Shown: positions 45,329 through 55,539, counted from the first letter of the stretch. The stretch is 64,000 nt of DNA from Prevotellaceae bacterium (GCA_028723525.1 JAQYET010000062.1:1-64000); one strand, 5' to 3'. Notes: a model not told the origin generated them from the letters alone. Made by a program: numbers and translations.

Positions 45329-46315
45329 ATGGTTTACATAAGACTTCCTCACGAAGAGGAACGCAGGTTGAGTTTTTATCTTGCAATGGAAGAGTACATT
45401 GCGAGAGAGGTTGACGTGCGTGATGCCTTCTTCATCTGGCAGGTGCTCCCATCGGTGATTTTCGGCAGAAACCAACTGATAGAAAGCGAAGTAAATATAG
45501 ACTATTGCCGCAGAAACGAGGTGAAGATGTACCGGAGAAAGAGCGGAGGAGGATGCGTATATGCCGACAAGAGCAACATGATGCTCTCGTTTGTGACAAG
45601 CAGCGACCACGTATGTCTCACCTACAACAGATATATAATGCTGGTAGTGGATGCGCTTCACAAGATTGGTGTTCCTGCCACTGCAAACGGAAGAAACGAC
45701 GTGATGATAGAAGGGCGCAAGGTGAGCGGCAATGCTTTCTACCATATTCCCGGCAGAAGCATAGTTCATGGCACCATGCTGTATGACACAAACATGCGTA
45801 ACATGACGGCATGTATCACTCCCGACGACGAGAAACTGCTGAGCAAGGGCGTGAAAAGCGTGCGCCAGCACATCGCGTTGCTGAAAGACTACACCACGCT
45901 GACCATTGACGAGGTGAAGAAATCTATCATAGAGAGCGTGTGCGACTCAACTATGACGCTCACTGATGACGACGTGGCGAAGATAGAGGAGATAGAAAAG
46001 GAGTATCTCACCGATGAGTTCATCTACGGAAACAATCCCAAATACACCGTGATACGCAAACAACGGATTGAAAAAGTGGGCACGGTGGAGGTGAGAATGG
46101 AAGTGAAGAACGACACGATAAGAGACATCGACCTTAAAGGAGACTTCTTTCTGATTGGCGACATCGACACTATAAGGACACCGCTGAAGGGAGTTTCGCT
46201 CAGTCGTGATGCAATAATCGCAGCACTGCCCGAGAACATCGGCGAAATAATAATGAACCTCGGCAGAGACGACTTGGCAGGAGTTATATTGAGACGAAAA
46301 GCAGACGAGAGGTAA
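45329..46315 (+). CDS. lplA: Lipoate-protein ligase A
   Basis: Attaches lipoate, via lipoyl-AMP, to the lysine of lipoyl domains. The 328-residue protein has VIFGRNQ, the RRKSGGGCVYAD motif (near 70-80), the catalytic Lys in GRKVSGNAF and HGTMLYDTNM. It also has the C-terminal LplA accessory domain (about 240-328, containing GTVEVRMEVKND). It is the first gene of the operon, 46 bases before gcvT. The most likely substrate is Lys64 of GcvH two genes downstream, so lipoylation is co-regulated with glycine cleavage. Confidence 0.93.
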   Translation: MVYIRLPHEEERRLSFYLAMEEYIAREVDVRDAFFIWQVLPSVIFGRNQLIESEVNIDYCRRNEVKMYRRKSGGGCVYADKSNMMLSFVTSSDHVCLTYNRYIMLVVDALHKIGVPATANGRNDVMIEGRKVSGNAFYHIPGRSIVHGTMLYDTNMRNMTACITPDDEKLLSKGVKSVRQHIALLKDYTTLTIDEVKKSIIESVCDSTMTLTDDDVAKIEEIEKEYLTDEFIYGNNPKYTVIRKQRIEKVGTVEVRMEVKNDTIRDIDLKGDFFLIGDIDTIRTPLKGVSLSRDAIIAALPENIGEIIMNLGRDDLAGVILRRKADER

Positions 46316-46361
46316 TTAGAAAACCTAAAAGAGAACTTTTTATAAAAACAATAAATACAAA

Positions 46362-47456
46362 ATGGAAACAAAAAAAACATGTCTTTATGACAAACACGTG
46401 GCTCTCGGTGCCATGATGCAGCCTTTCGCAGGCTTCAACATGCCTATACAGTATTCCACAATCATCGAGGAACACAACGCCGTGCGCCAGCATTGCGGAG
46501 TGTTCGATGTTTCTCACATGGGCGAAGTGACGGTAAAGGGTAAAGAGGCTGAACGCTATGTCAACCACATCTTCACCAACGACGTTACAAACGCTCCCGT
46601 GGGACAGGTGTTCTATGGTATGATGTGCCGCGAAAACGGTGGTACGGTTGACGATTTGCTCGTTTACAAAATGGGCGAACAGGAATTCTTTCTCGTAATC
46701 AATGCCGCAAACATAGACAAAGACTGGGCTTGGATTGAGAAGAACGCCGAAGGATTTGACGTGGAAGTGAATAACTGTTCCGACTATTACGCACAGTTGG
46801 CAGTGCAGGGACCGGAAGCAGAAACAATCACTGAGGAAGTGCTCGGACTGCAATGCAAAGACCTTGTGTTCTACACCGCAAAGAAGGTTGAAATAGACGG
46901 AGAGACTATTATACTCAGTCGCACGGGATATACCGGTGAAGACGGTTTCGAGATTTACGGTTCAAGCAACTTCATCATGCGTGCTTGGGACAAACTGATG
47001 GAGAGCAAGCGTTGTCTGCCTTGCGGTCTCGGCTGCCGTGACACGCTGCGTTTCGAGGTGGGGCTGCCTCTCTACGGCGACGAACTGAGCGACGACATCA
47101 CTCCGGTAATGGCAGGATTGAGCATGTTCTGCAAGTTCGATAAACCGGAATTCATCGGCAAAGAGGCACTGCAACAGCAGAAAACCGACGGACCGAAGCA
47201 AAGGGTTATCGGTATCGAACTCGCCGACCGTGCAATACCGCGCAACGGTTATGCAGTGATGTTCGAAGGCGAGAAGGTGGGCGAAGTGACTACCGGCTAC
47301 AACTCTATCAGCACCGGTAAGAGCGTCTGCATGGCTTTGGTTGATGCCGCTCACGCCAAACTGGGTACGGAACTGGGCGTTCAAATAAGGAAGAAGATAT
47401 TCTCCGGCACAGTTGTAAAGAAGAAGTTCTACGACAAACATTATAAAAAATCTTAA
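46362..47456 (+). CDS. gcvT: Glycine cleavage system aminomethyltransferase (T protein)
   Basis: Transfers the methylene group from the H-protein arm to tetrahydrofolate, releasing ammonia. The 364-residue protein shows HCGVFDVSHMGEV near residue 45, LVINAANIDKDW, the folate-binding SRTGYTGEDGFEI near 186, CGLGCRDTLRFEVGLPLYGDEL and a beta-barrel C-terminal domain. It is 13 bases upstream of gcvH. Full length, no missing motif. Confidence 0.98.
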   Translation: METKKTCLYDKHVALGAMMQPFAGFNMPIQYSTIIEEHNAVRQHCGVFDVSHMGEVTVKGKEAERYVNHIFTNDVTNAPVGQVFYGMMCRENGGTVDDLLVYKMGEQEFFLVINAANIDKDWAWIEKNAEGFDVEVNNCSDYYAQLAVQGPEAETITEEVLGLQCKDLVFYTAKKVEIDGETIILSRTGYTGEDGFEIYGSSNFIMRAWDKLMESKRCLPCGLGCRDTLRFEVGLPLYGDELSDDITPVMAGLSMFCKFDKPEFIGKEALQQQKTDGPKQRVIGIELADRAIPRNGYAVMFEGEKVGEVTTGYNSISTGKSVCMALVDAAHAKLGTELGVQIRKKIFSGTVVKKKFYDKHYKKS

Positions 47457-47469
47457 AATAATAAACATT

Positions 47470-47856
47470 ATGGCAAAAGTAATTGAAGGACTCTATTATT
47501 CAGAGAGTCATGAGTATGTGAAAGTTGAGGGTAATATCGCTTACATCGGTATCACCGATTATGCACAGAATGCTCTCGGGAACGTGGTTTATGTGGATAT
47601 GCCGGAGGTTGACGACGAGGTGGAAGCCGACGAGGATTTCGGTGCAGTGGAAAGCGTTAAGGCTGCAAGCGACCTCAAATCGCCGGTAAGCGGAACAGTG
47701 ATTGAAGTGAACGAAGTGCTCGAAGACAAGCCTGAAAGCATCAACGAAGACGCATACGCTAACTGGATTATCAAAGTGGAACTCTCTGACACAGCAGAAC
47801 TCGACAACCTGATGAGTGCAGATGAGTATGCAAAATTCTGCGAAGAGCAGGGCTGA
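47470..47856 (+). CDS. gcvH: Glycine cleavage system H protein
   Basis: Small lipoyl carrier of 128 residues that shuttles the aminomethyl group between P, T and L proteins. The lipoylated lysine is Lys64 in AVESVKAASDL. EGNIAYIGITDYAQ and the C-terminal WIIKVELSD complete the fold. Order gcvT-gcvH-gcvPA-gcvPB with lplA and lpdA around it means all its partners are made from one transcript. Confidence 0.98.
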   Translation: MAKVIEGLYYSESHEYVKVEGNIAYIGITDYAQNALGNVVYVDMPEVDDEVEADEDFGAVESVKAASDLKSPVSGTVIEVNEVLEDKPESINEDAYANWIIKVELSDTAELDNLMSADEYAKFCEEQG

Positions 47857-47912
47857 ACCGTGCCTTGCGATAGCAGTTATTAAAACTTATAAACCTAACG
47901 AACTTAACAAAT

Positions 47913-49238
47913 ATGTTCAAATTTTTCCCTCATACAGAGGAAGAAGTCCGGGAGATGCTAAAGGTTGCCGGCGTAAACTCTCTCGAAGAGTTATATGCTG
48001 ACGTGCCGGAGAGCATCCGTTTCAATGGCGAATACGACATACCGGAGGCTAAGAGCGAACTTGAGGTGAGGCAACTGCTTGAGCATTTCGGACTGCTCAA
48101 TGACCAGTTAATCTCGTTTGCAGGTGCAGGTGTTTACGACCATTACATCCCTGCTGCCGTACCTAATATAATATCACGCTCGGAGTTCCTGACAAGTTAC
48201 ACCCCATATCAGGCAGAGATTTCACAGGGAACACTGCACTACATCTTCGAGTTCCAGTCGATGATGGCAGAACTGACGGGTATGGAGATTTCCAATGCGT
48301 CAATGTACGACGGCTCTACGGCAACTGCCGAAGCCGCAGCAATGGCAATGGTGTCGGGAAAGAAGTGCACAAAGGTGCTCGCAAGCCGCACTATTGACCC
48401 CAAGACACTGCGCGTTGTGGAAACATACGCAAAGTATCAAGGGTTCGACATCGAGCTTATCGACGAGAAAGACGGTGTTACCGACCGTGAAGATATGCGT
48501 CGCCGACTCAACGAAGGCGGTGTGGCCGGTGTGATACTGCAGGCTCCTAACTATTATGGTATTGTGGAAGACTACACCGGTTTTGCCGATGATATACACG
48601 AGAAGAAGGCCCTCATGATAATGAATAGCGTTGCAGCAGACCTTGCCGTACTGAGAACTCCGGGCGAATGGGGAGCAGACATTGCCGTTGGTGACGGTCA
48701 GAGTCTGGGCATCCCAATGTCATTCGGTGGCGCATACGTGGGCTACCTTTGCTGCAGCGAGAAACTTATCCGCAAGATGCCGGGACGTATCGTGGGCATG
48801 ACGCATGACAGCAACGGCAAGCGTGCATTCGTACTGACGCTGCAAGCACGCGAACAGCACATCCGCAGACAAAAAGCCACGTCTAACATCTGCTCCAACC
48901 AGAGCCTTATGGCACTCAACGCGACAATCTATATGTCGCTGATGGGTAAGGAAGGACTTAAAGAAGCGGCTGAACTTTCGTATGCCGGAGCACACTATCT
49001 TTGCGACGAGCTCGTGAAGACCGGACACTTCAAGCCGGCTTATAACCAACCTTTCTTCAATGAGTTCTGCGTAAAATACGACGGCGATGTTGACGCTCTG
49101 CAGAACAGATGTATCGCAGCAGGCTATCTCGCCGGTGTTAAGATAGACGACCACACGCTGATGCTCGCCGTTACGGAGAAGCGACAGAAGAATGAAATAG
49201 ACGAACTTGTAGAACTAATGAAGGAGGACGTAAAATGA
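47913..49238 (+). CDS. gcvPA: Glycine decarboxylase (P protein) subunit 1
   Basis: N-terminal half of the split P protein, 441 residues. With GcvPB it forms the decarboxylase. It begins MFKFFPHTEEEVREMLKVAG and carries GAGVYDHYIPAAVPNIISRSEFLTSYTP split around residue 60-85, EISNASMYDGSTATAEA and DGQSLGIPMSFGGAYVG. The PLP lysine is in the partner subunit, so this half is needed for the fold and interface. Its stop overlaps the gcvPB start by four bases (ATGA), which would keep the two subunits equal. Confidence 0.97.
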   Translation: MFKFFPHTEEEVREMLKVAGVNSLEELYADVPESIRFNGEYDIPEAKSELEVRQLLEHFGLLNDQLISFAGAGVYDHYIPAAVPNIISRSEFLTSYTPYQAEISQGTLHYIFEFQSMMAELTGMEISNASMYDGSTATAEAAAMAMVSGKKCTKVLASRTIDPKTLRVVETYAKYQGFDIELIDEKDGVTDREDMRRRLNEGGVAGVILQAPNYYGIVEDYTGFADDIHEKKALMIMNSVAADLAVLRTPGEWGADIAVGDGQSLGIPMSFGGAYVGYLCCSEKLIRKMPGRIVGMTHDSNGKRAFVLTLQAREQHIRRQKATSNICSNQSLMALNATIYMSLMGKEGLKEAAELSYAGAHYLCDELVKTGHFKPAYNQPFFNEFCVKYDGDVDALQNRCIAAGYLAGVKIDDHTLMLAVTEKRQKNEIDELVELMKEDVK

Positions 49239-50743
49239 ATAACAGACTATATGGAAACCTGATTTTCGAACTCTCACATCAGGGACGCAAGGGATATTCT
49301 CTGCCAAAGAACAACTTCGGCGGACATTCCGTAAAAGACTTGCCCGAGGTTATGCGTCGTAAGGAAGATGCCGAGATGCCGGAGTGCGACGAACTCACGG
49401 TTGTAAGGCACTACACAAACCTTAGCGGTAACAACTTCGGAGTGAACAACGGTTTCTATCCTCTCGGCTCTTGTACGATGAAATACAATCCGATCATAAA
49501 CGAGGAGATTGCCGCCATGCGCGAGTTTACGTCGCTCCACCCACTGCAACCGGCAGAAACCTGTCAGGGAGCACTTGAGGTTTACTATCGCCTTCAAGAG
49601 ATGTTGAGCGAGCTGGCAGGCTTGAGCGAATTTACGCTTAACCCGTTTGCAGGTGCTCACGGAGAACTTACCGGCTTGATGGTTATAAGGGCATATCACA
49701 AGAGTCGTGGCGACGAGAAACGCACAAAGGTGCTTATACCGGACTCTGCTCACGGCACCAACCCCGCTTCTGCGGCAGTGTGCGGACTCGATGTGGTTGA
49801 AATAAAGAGCCTTGAAGACGGTACTGTTGACATCGAAGACCTGAAAACAAAACTCGATGACACCGTTGCCGCTATGATGATGACCAATCCGAATACGCTC
49901 GGTCTGTACGAGAAGTACGCACATGAGATTGCTTCACTTGTGCATGAGCATGGCGGTTTGATGTATTATGACGGCGCAAACTTCAACCCGTTGCTTGGTG
50001 TTGCACGCCCCGGAGACATGGGATTTGACGTTATGCACATCAACATACACAAGACTTTCTCAACACCTCACGGCGGAGGAGGTCCCGGTGACGGTCCGAT
50101 TGGTGTTCGCGAGGGATTAGAGAAATTCCTCCCCACCCCACGAGTAATACAGAAAGAAGACGGAAGCCTTGGTGTAAAAACCTCTATGCCGGAATGTCTT
50201 ACAGGCGTATTTGATGTTGACGACACCTCACTCGGTTCCGTTGGCTCGTTCTTCGGCAACTTCTCCGTAATACTGAGAGCCTTCAGTTATATCCTGACAC
50301 TTGGCAAGGAGAACATGAAGATGGTTGGTCCTTTTGCCACCCTCAATGCAAACTATATCAAGGAAAGCCTGAAAGATGTCTATGAATTGCCAATTCCGGG
50401 CATCTGCAAGCATGAATTTGTGTTCAACGGACTGAAGGATAAATCTACCGGTGTCACCACAATGGATGTTGCAAAGCGTCTGCTTGACTACGGCTATCAC
50501 GCTCCGACGATTTACTTCCCATTGCTTTTCCACGAGAGTCTCATGATTGAGCCTACCGAGAATGAGAGCAAGGAGACCATCGACAGCTTCATCGCAGTGA
50601 TGAGAAAGATTGCTGAAGAGGCAAAGGAAAATCCGGAAATCGTGAAGAGTGCTCCCCATAACACTCCTATCGGGCGCGTTGATGATGTGCAGGCAGCGAA
50701 ACATCCTATCGTCACTTACAAACAACTGAAAAATGAACTCTGA
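49235..50743 (+). CDS. gcvPB: Glycine decarboxylase (P protein) subunit 2, PLP-binding
   Basis: C-terminal half of the split P protein, 502 residues, fold-type I PLP enzyme. The PLP lysine is in HINIHKTFSTPHGGGGPGDG. Other conserved blocks are FYPLGSCTMKYNP, FAGAHGELTGLM, DSAHGTNPASA and YYDGANFNPLLG. It decarboxylates glycine and loads the aminomethyl group on lipoyl-GcvH. Its stop lies 11 bases inside the lpdA frame, so translation is coupled. Confidence 0.98.
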   Translation: MNNRLYGNLIFELSHQGRKGYSLPKNNFGGHSVKDLPEVMRRKEDAEMPECDELTVVRHYTNLSGNNFGVNNGFYPLGSCTMKYNPIINEEIAAMREFTSLHPLQPAETCQGALEVYYRLQEMLSELAGLSEFTLNPFAGAHGELTGLMVIRAYHKSRGDEKRTKVLIPDSAHGTNPASAAVCGLDVVEIKSLEDGTVDIEDLKTKLDDTVAAMMMTNPNTLGLYEKYAHEIASLVHEHGGLMYYDGANFNPLLGVARPGDMGFDVMHINIHKTFSTPHGGGGPGDGPIGVREGLEKFLPTPRVIQKEDGSLGVKTSMPECLTGVFDVDDTSLGSVGSFFGNFSVILRAFSYILTLGKENMKMVGPFATLNANYIKESLKDVYELPIPGICKHEFVFNGLKDKSTGVTTMDVAKRLLDYGYHAPTIYFPLLFHESLMIEPTENESKETIDSFIAVMRKIAEEAKENPEIVKSAPHNTPIGRVDDVQAAKHPIVTYKQLKNEL

Positions 50744-52046
50744 CCTTATTATAATAGGTAGCGGCCCCGGTGGATACCAAGCCGCTGCCTATGCAGCAAA
50801 AAACGGACTGAAAGTTGTCATCATCGAAGAGCGACATGCCGGAGGAACTTGCCTCAACGAGGGCTGCATTCCCACAAAGACGCTCTGCCACGAGGTTGAT
50901 GTACTTGAAACGTTGAAAACCGTAATACCATCGGCAAGCATCGACTACGGTCATGTGAACCAAAGACTGGAAGAGGTTATCGGGCAGTTGCGCTCCGGTG
51001 TTGAGCAGTTGATGAAAATGCCGGGAATAACAATGGTCAATGGGCATGCCTCGTTCAAGGATGCACACACGGTGTGTGTGGGAGAAGAGGAATACTCTGC
51101 TCCAAAGATTATCATTGCCACCGGCTCAAAACCAAAGATGCCTCCTCATGCCGAAATAGACATGAGCATGGTGTCAACATCTACAGAAATGCTGCAACTC
51201 GACCACGTTCCGGAGAGCATTGCTATCGTTGGAGCAGGCGTTATCGGCATGGAATTTGCCTCAATCTTCAACAGTTTCGGAAGCAAGGTGACGGTAATCG
51301 AGTTCTTGAAGGAGTGCTTGCCTGCCGTGGATAGCGACGTTGCAAAACGGCTTCGCAAGCAACTTGAGAAGCGCGGCATCGATTTCAATATGCAGTCTGC
51401 AGTGAAACGCATCAGCAGTGACGGTGTAGTGTTTGAGCGCAAAGGCAAAGAAGACACCGTGAAGGCGGAAATTGTGCTCGTGGCTACGGGCAGAATGCCT
51501 AACACCGAGGGACTAAATCTTGAAACAGTGGGCGTGGAATACTCTCCCAAGGGTATCACTACCGATGACAGGATGCGCACCAACGTGGAAGGCATCTATG
51601 CTATTGGCGACGTGAACGGAAGACAAATGCTTGCCCATGCAGCAACAATGCAGGGATACATGGTTGTAAACGAAATCCTCGGAAAGCAGTCTGACATTCG
51701 CCTTGACATCATGCCGGCAGCGATATTCACACGTCCAGAGGCGGCATGTGTCGGAGCAAGCGAAGATTTCTGCAAAGATAACGGCATAGAATACACCTGT
51801 CGCAAGGCTTTCTTCCGTTCAAACGGAAAGGCACTGTCAATGAACGAGACAGAAGGAATGTTGAAAATAATTGCCGACAGCAATGGTAAGATTATAGGTT
51901 GCCACTGCTTCGGACCTCACTCCGCAGACATCGTTCAAGAAATAAGTGTACTGATGTGTCGCGACACCACTATCAGCCAACTCGCCGACATGGTTCATAT
52001 ACACCCTACATTGGGTGAGATAATCCACGATGCGGCTATGGAATAA
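50733..52046 (+). CDS. lpdA: Dihydrolipoamide dehydrogenase (L protein)
   Basis: FAD enzyme that reoxidises the dihydrolipoyl arm of GcvH with NAD+. The 437-residue protein has the FAD motif IIGSGPGGYQAA, the redox cysteines in GGTCLNEGCIPTKTL, an NAD-binding AIVGAGVIGMEFASIF and the C-terminal base pair in HIHPTLGEI. It is slightly short (family about 450-470) but no motif is missing. As the last gene of the operon, it overlaps gcvPB by 11 bases. A very stable hairpin (52073-52160) follows. Confidence 0.94.
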   Translation: MNSDLIIIGSGPGGYQAAAYAAKNGLKVVIIEERHAGGTCLNEGCIPTKTLCHEVDVLETLKTVIPSASIDYGHVNQRLEEVIGQLRSGVEQLMKMPGITMVNGHASFKDAHTVCVGEEEYSAPKIIIATGSKPKMPPHAEIDMSMVSTSTEMLQLDHVPESIAIVGAGVIGMEFASIFNSFGSKVTVIEFLKECLPAVDSDVAKRLRKQLEKRGIDFNMQSAVKRISSDGVVFERKGKEDTVKAEIVLVATGRMPNTEGLNLETVGVEYSPKGITTDDRMRTNVEGIYAIGDVNGRQMLAHAATMQGYMVVNEILGKQSDIRLDIMPAAIFTRPEAACVGASEDFCKDNGIEYTCRKAFFRSNGKALSMNETEGMLKIIADSNGKIIGCHCFGPHSADIVQEISVLMCRDTTISQLADMVHIHPTLGEIIHDAAME

Positions 52047-52072
52047 ATGTTCTTCCACGAGCATTTCCGCAT

Positions 52073-52160
52073 AAAACAAAACGCTACCCCGGAACATTGA
52101 GGCAGATTTCTTGAAAAATCAAGTGCCTTCCTTAGATGTTCCGGGGTAGCATTTTGTTTT
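52073..52160. terminator. Long bidirectional terminator-like inverted repeat
   Basis: A 25-base left arm (52073-52097) pairs with a 25-base right arm (52136-52160) with one mismatch. The arms have A/T-rich outer ends and a GC-rich core (CTACCCCGGAACAT). A smaller hairpin, CTTGAAAAATCAAG (52110-52123), lies inside. It separates the converging ends of lpdA and the patatin gene, so it can stop both transcripts. Confidence 0.85.
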
Positions 52161-53056
52161 CATTCTTTTCTCATCACCCGCCTCTTCACCTCCTCAAGGT
52201 CTTTTCTGAAGGCATTACCTGTCTCCATCCCTATTTCGAGCATACGACTGATATCTTTCCTGCCGAAGTCGGATGCACTGTAACCTTCAAGGTTCGGATT
52301 GATGTATATATCGGCAAGTTTGCGGTTCTCGTTATGCTTTTTCCAGTCAGGGCGCGACACAAGCCAATCAAGCAGTCCGCCGATACCCAGTGTCTTATTC
52401 AGAGAAAACTCACGTGTTTTGTGCTTTTTCTGCGTCAAATCTATCGCGATAACAATGTCTGCGCCCATATCTCTAACCACATCCACCGGCAGATTGTTGA
52501 GCATCCCCCCGTCAACAAGCACCCTGCCGCCAATCTTCACTGGTTTGAAAGCCCCCGGTATCGCCATGCTTGCACGCATTGCCTGAGCAAGTCTGCCGCT
52601 TTTCAGCACCACTTCCTCTCTGTTTTTTATGTCGGTGGCGACGCAACGAAACGGGATCGGCAATTCATCAAAGTTCATCGAGTCCTTATATTCCACCATA
52701 TCCTCAAGTCGCTCGAGCACACTGCCATTAGTGAACAACGCCCCCCATTTTTCGTTACGGAACAACGAGTCTAATTGTTCCACACTATATCCTGAAGAGT
52801 ATAGCCCCCCAATGATCGCTCCGATGCTCGTTCCAGCGATGTAATCTATAGGTACGCCGATTTCGTCAATAACCTTCAGCACCCCCACTTCAGTGGCACC
52901 TTTAGCCCCTCCGCCACCAAGCACAAGTCCGACCTTCAGCCGTTCACCTCTTTTCGGATGCCCGGCAGAAGCATGTAACGAGCAAAGGATTAAGAGAATG
53001 AGAACAACCGACCGGCTTATTTTCCAAAAGTTTCTCCCTGTAAGCATGTCAGTCAT
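52160..53056 (-). CDS. Patatin-like phospholipase
   Basis: A 298-residue serine hydrolase of the patatin/RssA class that cleaves acyl esters of lipids. An N-terminal signal or anchor helix (SVVLILLILCSLHASAG) indicates export. The oxyanion motif GLVLGGGGAKGATEVG, the nucleophile in GTSIG (75-79) and the Asp of LVDGGML are present. The start ATG 53056 overlaps the upstream lipoprotein stop (53049-53051); a second in-frame ATG at 53047 is possible. Without the usual barrel and POTRA parts this is the short form. Substrate unknown. Confidence 0.88.
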   Translation of the reverse strand: MTDMLTGRNFWKISRSVVLILLILCSLHASAGHPKRGERLKVGLVLGGGGAKGATEVGVLKVIDEIGVPIDYIAGTSIGAIIGGLYSSGYSVEQLDSLFRNEKWGALFTNGSVLERLEDMVEYKDSMNFDELPIPFRCVATDIKNREEVVLKSGRLAQAMRASMAIPGAFKPVKIGGRVLVDGGMLNNLPVDVVRDMGADIVIAIDLTQKKHKTREFSLNKTLGIGGLLDWLVSRPDWKKHNENRKLADIYINPNLEGYSASDFGRKDISRMLEIGMETGNAFRKDLEEVKRRVMRKE

Positions 53057-53423
53057 TACCCAGTTCGCCAAAAATCCCTTCAAGAATACCCTCCAATTCT
53101 CCGGCATATTTCCCTACACGGTTAATCAATCCTTCCTTTGCACCTTTCACCATATAGGTTGCACATTCGCCCTCAAGTTGCCCTATGGTACGATACTCAT
53201 CGGCAGTGTATTCATGCTTGTTAACATTCTCACGCAGGTCTGCAAACCTGTTAACTGCCGCTTTCCAATCTTCAATGTCATAATATGCACTGTTATCGCG
53301 CAGTTCATACGAGAATTTGCGCAGGTCGTTTATAGCCCTTTGCTTTGTGGAACACGAAGAGCACAACAACATCACGGCAAACATCACGCAGCAACATGCT
53401 CTGTTAAATGTTCTGATACCCAT
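53049..53423 (-). CDS. Small lipoprotein, unknown family
   Basis: A 124-residue lipoprotein: a long signal peptide ends in a lipobox-like LCSSC, followed by about 95 mainly helical, charged residues (INDLRKFSYELRDNSAYYD, AAVNRFADLRENVNKHEYTADE). No enzyme motif is visible. Its stop overlaps the patatin start, so the two are coupled and probably both envelope proteins. I do not recognise the family. The overlap with a patatin gene is the only clue to its job. Confidence 0.68.
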   Translation of the reverse strand: MGIRTFNRACCCVMFAVMLLCSSCSTKQRAINDLRKFSYELRDNSAYYDIEDWKAAVNRFADLRENVNKHEYTADEYRTIGQLEGECATYMVKGAKEGLINRVGKYAGELEGILEGIFGELGND

Positions 53424-53456
53424 ACCTATTACGAATTATATCACATTGAAACAATA

Positions 53457-53927
53457 TCATCCTCTCTCTATTTCCAGCAGGAAACGTTTCTTGTCGAGAC
53501 CGCCGTTATATCCCGTAAGCGACCCATCGCTCCCTATCACGCGATGACACGGAATGAAAATGCTTATCGGATTGCAGCCATTGGCACTTGCTACAGCCCT
53601 TATCGCCTTTTCGTTACCATATCGCAGCGACTCTTCCTTATAGGAAATCGTGCTGCCGTAGGGGATGGTTTTCAGAACGTTCCATACCCTGCGTTGGAAG
53701 TCGGTACCACCCATATAGCACAACGGCACATCAAAATCCTGCCTCTTTCCTGCAAAATATTCATCCAGTTCGCGCACTGCGGCAGCCAGTATATCATTCA
53801 TTCCGTCCTCTCCACCGTCGATAGGATGCCATTTGGCGAAGCATAATCCGCCTGCGACAGCACCCAAATACAGGCTGCCGCAAGGCGAATGATAAATCGT
53901 TTTAATCAATTTTGTATCCTCGTTCAT
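53457..53927 (-). CDS. ogt: Methylated-DNA-[protein]-cysteine S-methyltransferase
   Basis: DNA repair protein that moves an alkyl group from O6-methylguanine to its own cysteine and is used up. The 156 residues carry the active site PCHRV (Cys127) in [22 protein letters not shown] and the helix-turn-helix region [22 protein letters not shown]. The start at 53927 overlaps the guaA stop (ATGA). A longer frame upstream would lie inside guaA. Coupling with guaA looks like chance order rather than pathway. Confidence 0.93.
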   Translation of the reverse strand: MNEDTKLIKTIYHSPCGSLYLGAVAGGLCFAKWHPIDGGEDGMNDILAAAVRELDEYFAGKRQDFDVPLCYMGGTDFQRRVWNVLKTIPYGSTISYKEESLRYGNEKAIRAVASANGCNPISIFIPCHRVIGSDGSLTGYNGGLDKKRFLLEIERG

Positions 53928-55489
53928 TCCCATTCTATAGTGGCTGGCGGCTTTGAAGAGATGTCGTAACATACGCGATTTACTCCCTTCACCTTATTTA
54001 TTATCTCGTTAGACACCTTCGCAAGGAACTCATAAGGCAGGTGTGCCCAGTCTGCAGTCATGGCATCCATACTCGTAACGGCACGCAACGCAACAGGATT
54101 TTCGTAGGTTCGCTCATCTCCCATCACGCCCACAGAGCGCACAGTTGAAAGGAGCACAGCCCCGGCCTGCCACACATGGTCGTAGAGAGGTTGCCCATCT
54201 TCGGCTTTCCATGAGTGTAATCCCTCGATGAATATGTTGTCTGCTTCTTGCAATATTCTAACTTTCTCCGGTGTGATGTCGCCAAGAATACGCACGGCAA
54301 GTCCCGGACCGGGGAACGGATGCCGCTTTATTAGGTTTTCGGGCATACCGAGTTGATAACCCACACGGCGCACCTCGTCTTTGAAAAGCCACTGAAGCGG
54401 CTCGCAAAGTTTCAGGTGCATCTCCTCGGGAAGCCCTCCCACGTTATGGTGACTCTTGATAACCTTGCCCGTTATGTTCAGGCTCTCAATGCGGTCAGGA
54501 TAAATCGTGCCTTGGGCAAGCCAGCGTGCATCGGTTATCTTCTTAGCTTCGGCATTGAAAACCTCTACAAAGTCCCTACCGATTATCTTACGTTTCTGTT
54601 CCGGGTCTTCAACTCCGGCGAGGTCACTGAAGAACTTTTCCGAAGCATCAACACCAATAACATTTAGTCCGAGCGAGGAATAACTGTCCATGACTTTGCC
54701 GAACTCATCCTTTCGCAACATTCCGTGGTCAACGAAAATACAGATGAGGTTCTTCCCTATCGCCTTGTTCAACAGAACGGCACATACCGAAGAATCCACT
54801 CCTCCGGACAAACCGAGTATCACGCGGTCGTTGCCCAACTGTTTTTTCAGTTCCTCCACCGTTGTCTCTACGAACGATGCGGCACTCCACTCCTTACGGC
54901 TGCCACAGACATCGACAACGAAATTCTTCAGCAACAGCGACCCTTGCGTTGAATGGAAAACCTCCGGATGAAACTGCACCGCAAAGGTTGGCTTCACATT
55001 GAGCGACGAAGCCTGAACGTAGTTACTGTATGCCGCAAATTCAACATCGGCTGTTGATGCAACGCAACCAAATCCTTCGGGTATCGCAGTGATAGTGTCG
55101 CCGTGACTCATCCACACCTGCGAGCCCTTGTCGAAGCCCTTGAACAGCGGACATTCGGCATCAAAACTCTGCAGGTGAGCACGACCGTACTCACGGGTAT
55201 TGGTTTTCTCCACCTTTCCTCCGAGCGTATTGCTGATGAACTGCGCACCGTAACAGATGCCCAGTACCGGCAACCTGCCGATGAAACGACTCAAATCCAC
55301 CTTGAAAGCCTCACTGTCATGAACGGAATAGGGCGAACCGCTGAGAATTACTCCTATCACATCACTGTCATCCTCGGGATATTTATTATAAGGAAATATC
55401 TCACAGAATGTGTCCATCTCACGAATACGCCTTCCTATAAGTTGCGTAGTCTGACTACCGAAGTCAAGAATTATAATCTTTTGTTGCAT
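53924..55489 (-). CDS. guaA: GMP synthase (glutamine-hydrolysing)
   Basis: Makes GMP from XMP, ATP and glutamine. The 521 residues start with the class I amidotransferase domain (about 1-200) with [10 protein letters not shown] and HPEVFHST. The ATP pyrophosphatase domain follows, with the P-loop [10 protein letters not shown] near residue 229. The dimerisation domain closes it with [14 protein letters not shown] and the C-terminal [10 protein letters not shown]. It heads a small minus-strand unit with ogt, the lipoprotein and patatin behind it. Confidence 0.98.
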   Translation of the reverse strand: MQQKIIILDFGSQTTQLIGRRIREMDTFCEIFPYNKYPEDDSDVIGVILSGSPYSVHDSEAFKVDLSRFIGRLPVLGICYGAQFISNTLGGKVEKTNTREYGRAHLQSFDAECPLFKGFDKGSQVWMSHGDTITAIPEGFGCVASTADVEFAAYSNYVQASSLNVKPTFAVQFHPEVFHSTQGSLLLKNFVVDVCGSRKEWSAASFVETTVEELKKQLGNDRVILGLSGGVDSSVCAVLLNKAIGKNLICIFVDHGMLRKDEFGKVMDSYSSLGLNVIGVDASEKFFSDLAGVEDPEQKRKIIGRDFVEVFNAEAKKITDARWLAQGTIYPDRIESLNITGKVIKSHHNVGGLPEEMHLKLCEPLQWLFKDEVRRVGYQLGMPENLIKRHPFPGPGLAVRILGDITPEKVRILQEADNIFIEGLHSWKAEDGQPLYDHVWQAGAVLLSTVRSVGVMGDERTYENPVALRAVTSMDAMTADWAHLPYEFLAKVSNEIINKVKGVNRVCYDISSKPPATIEWE

Positions 55490-55539
55490 ATATTTAAACT
55501 GTATTTCCTACCTGATTATTATTAACAATCAACTGTAAA

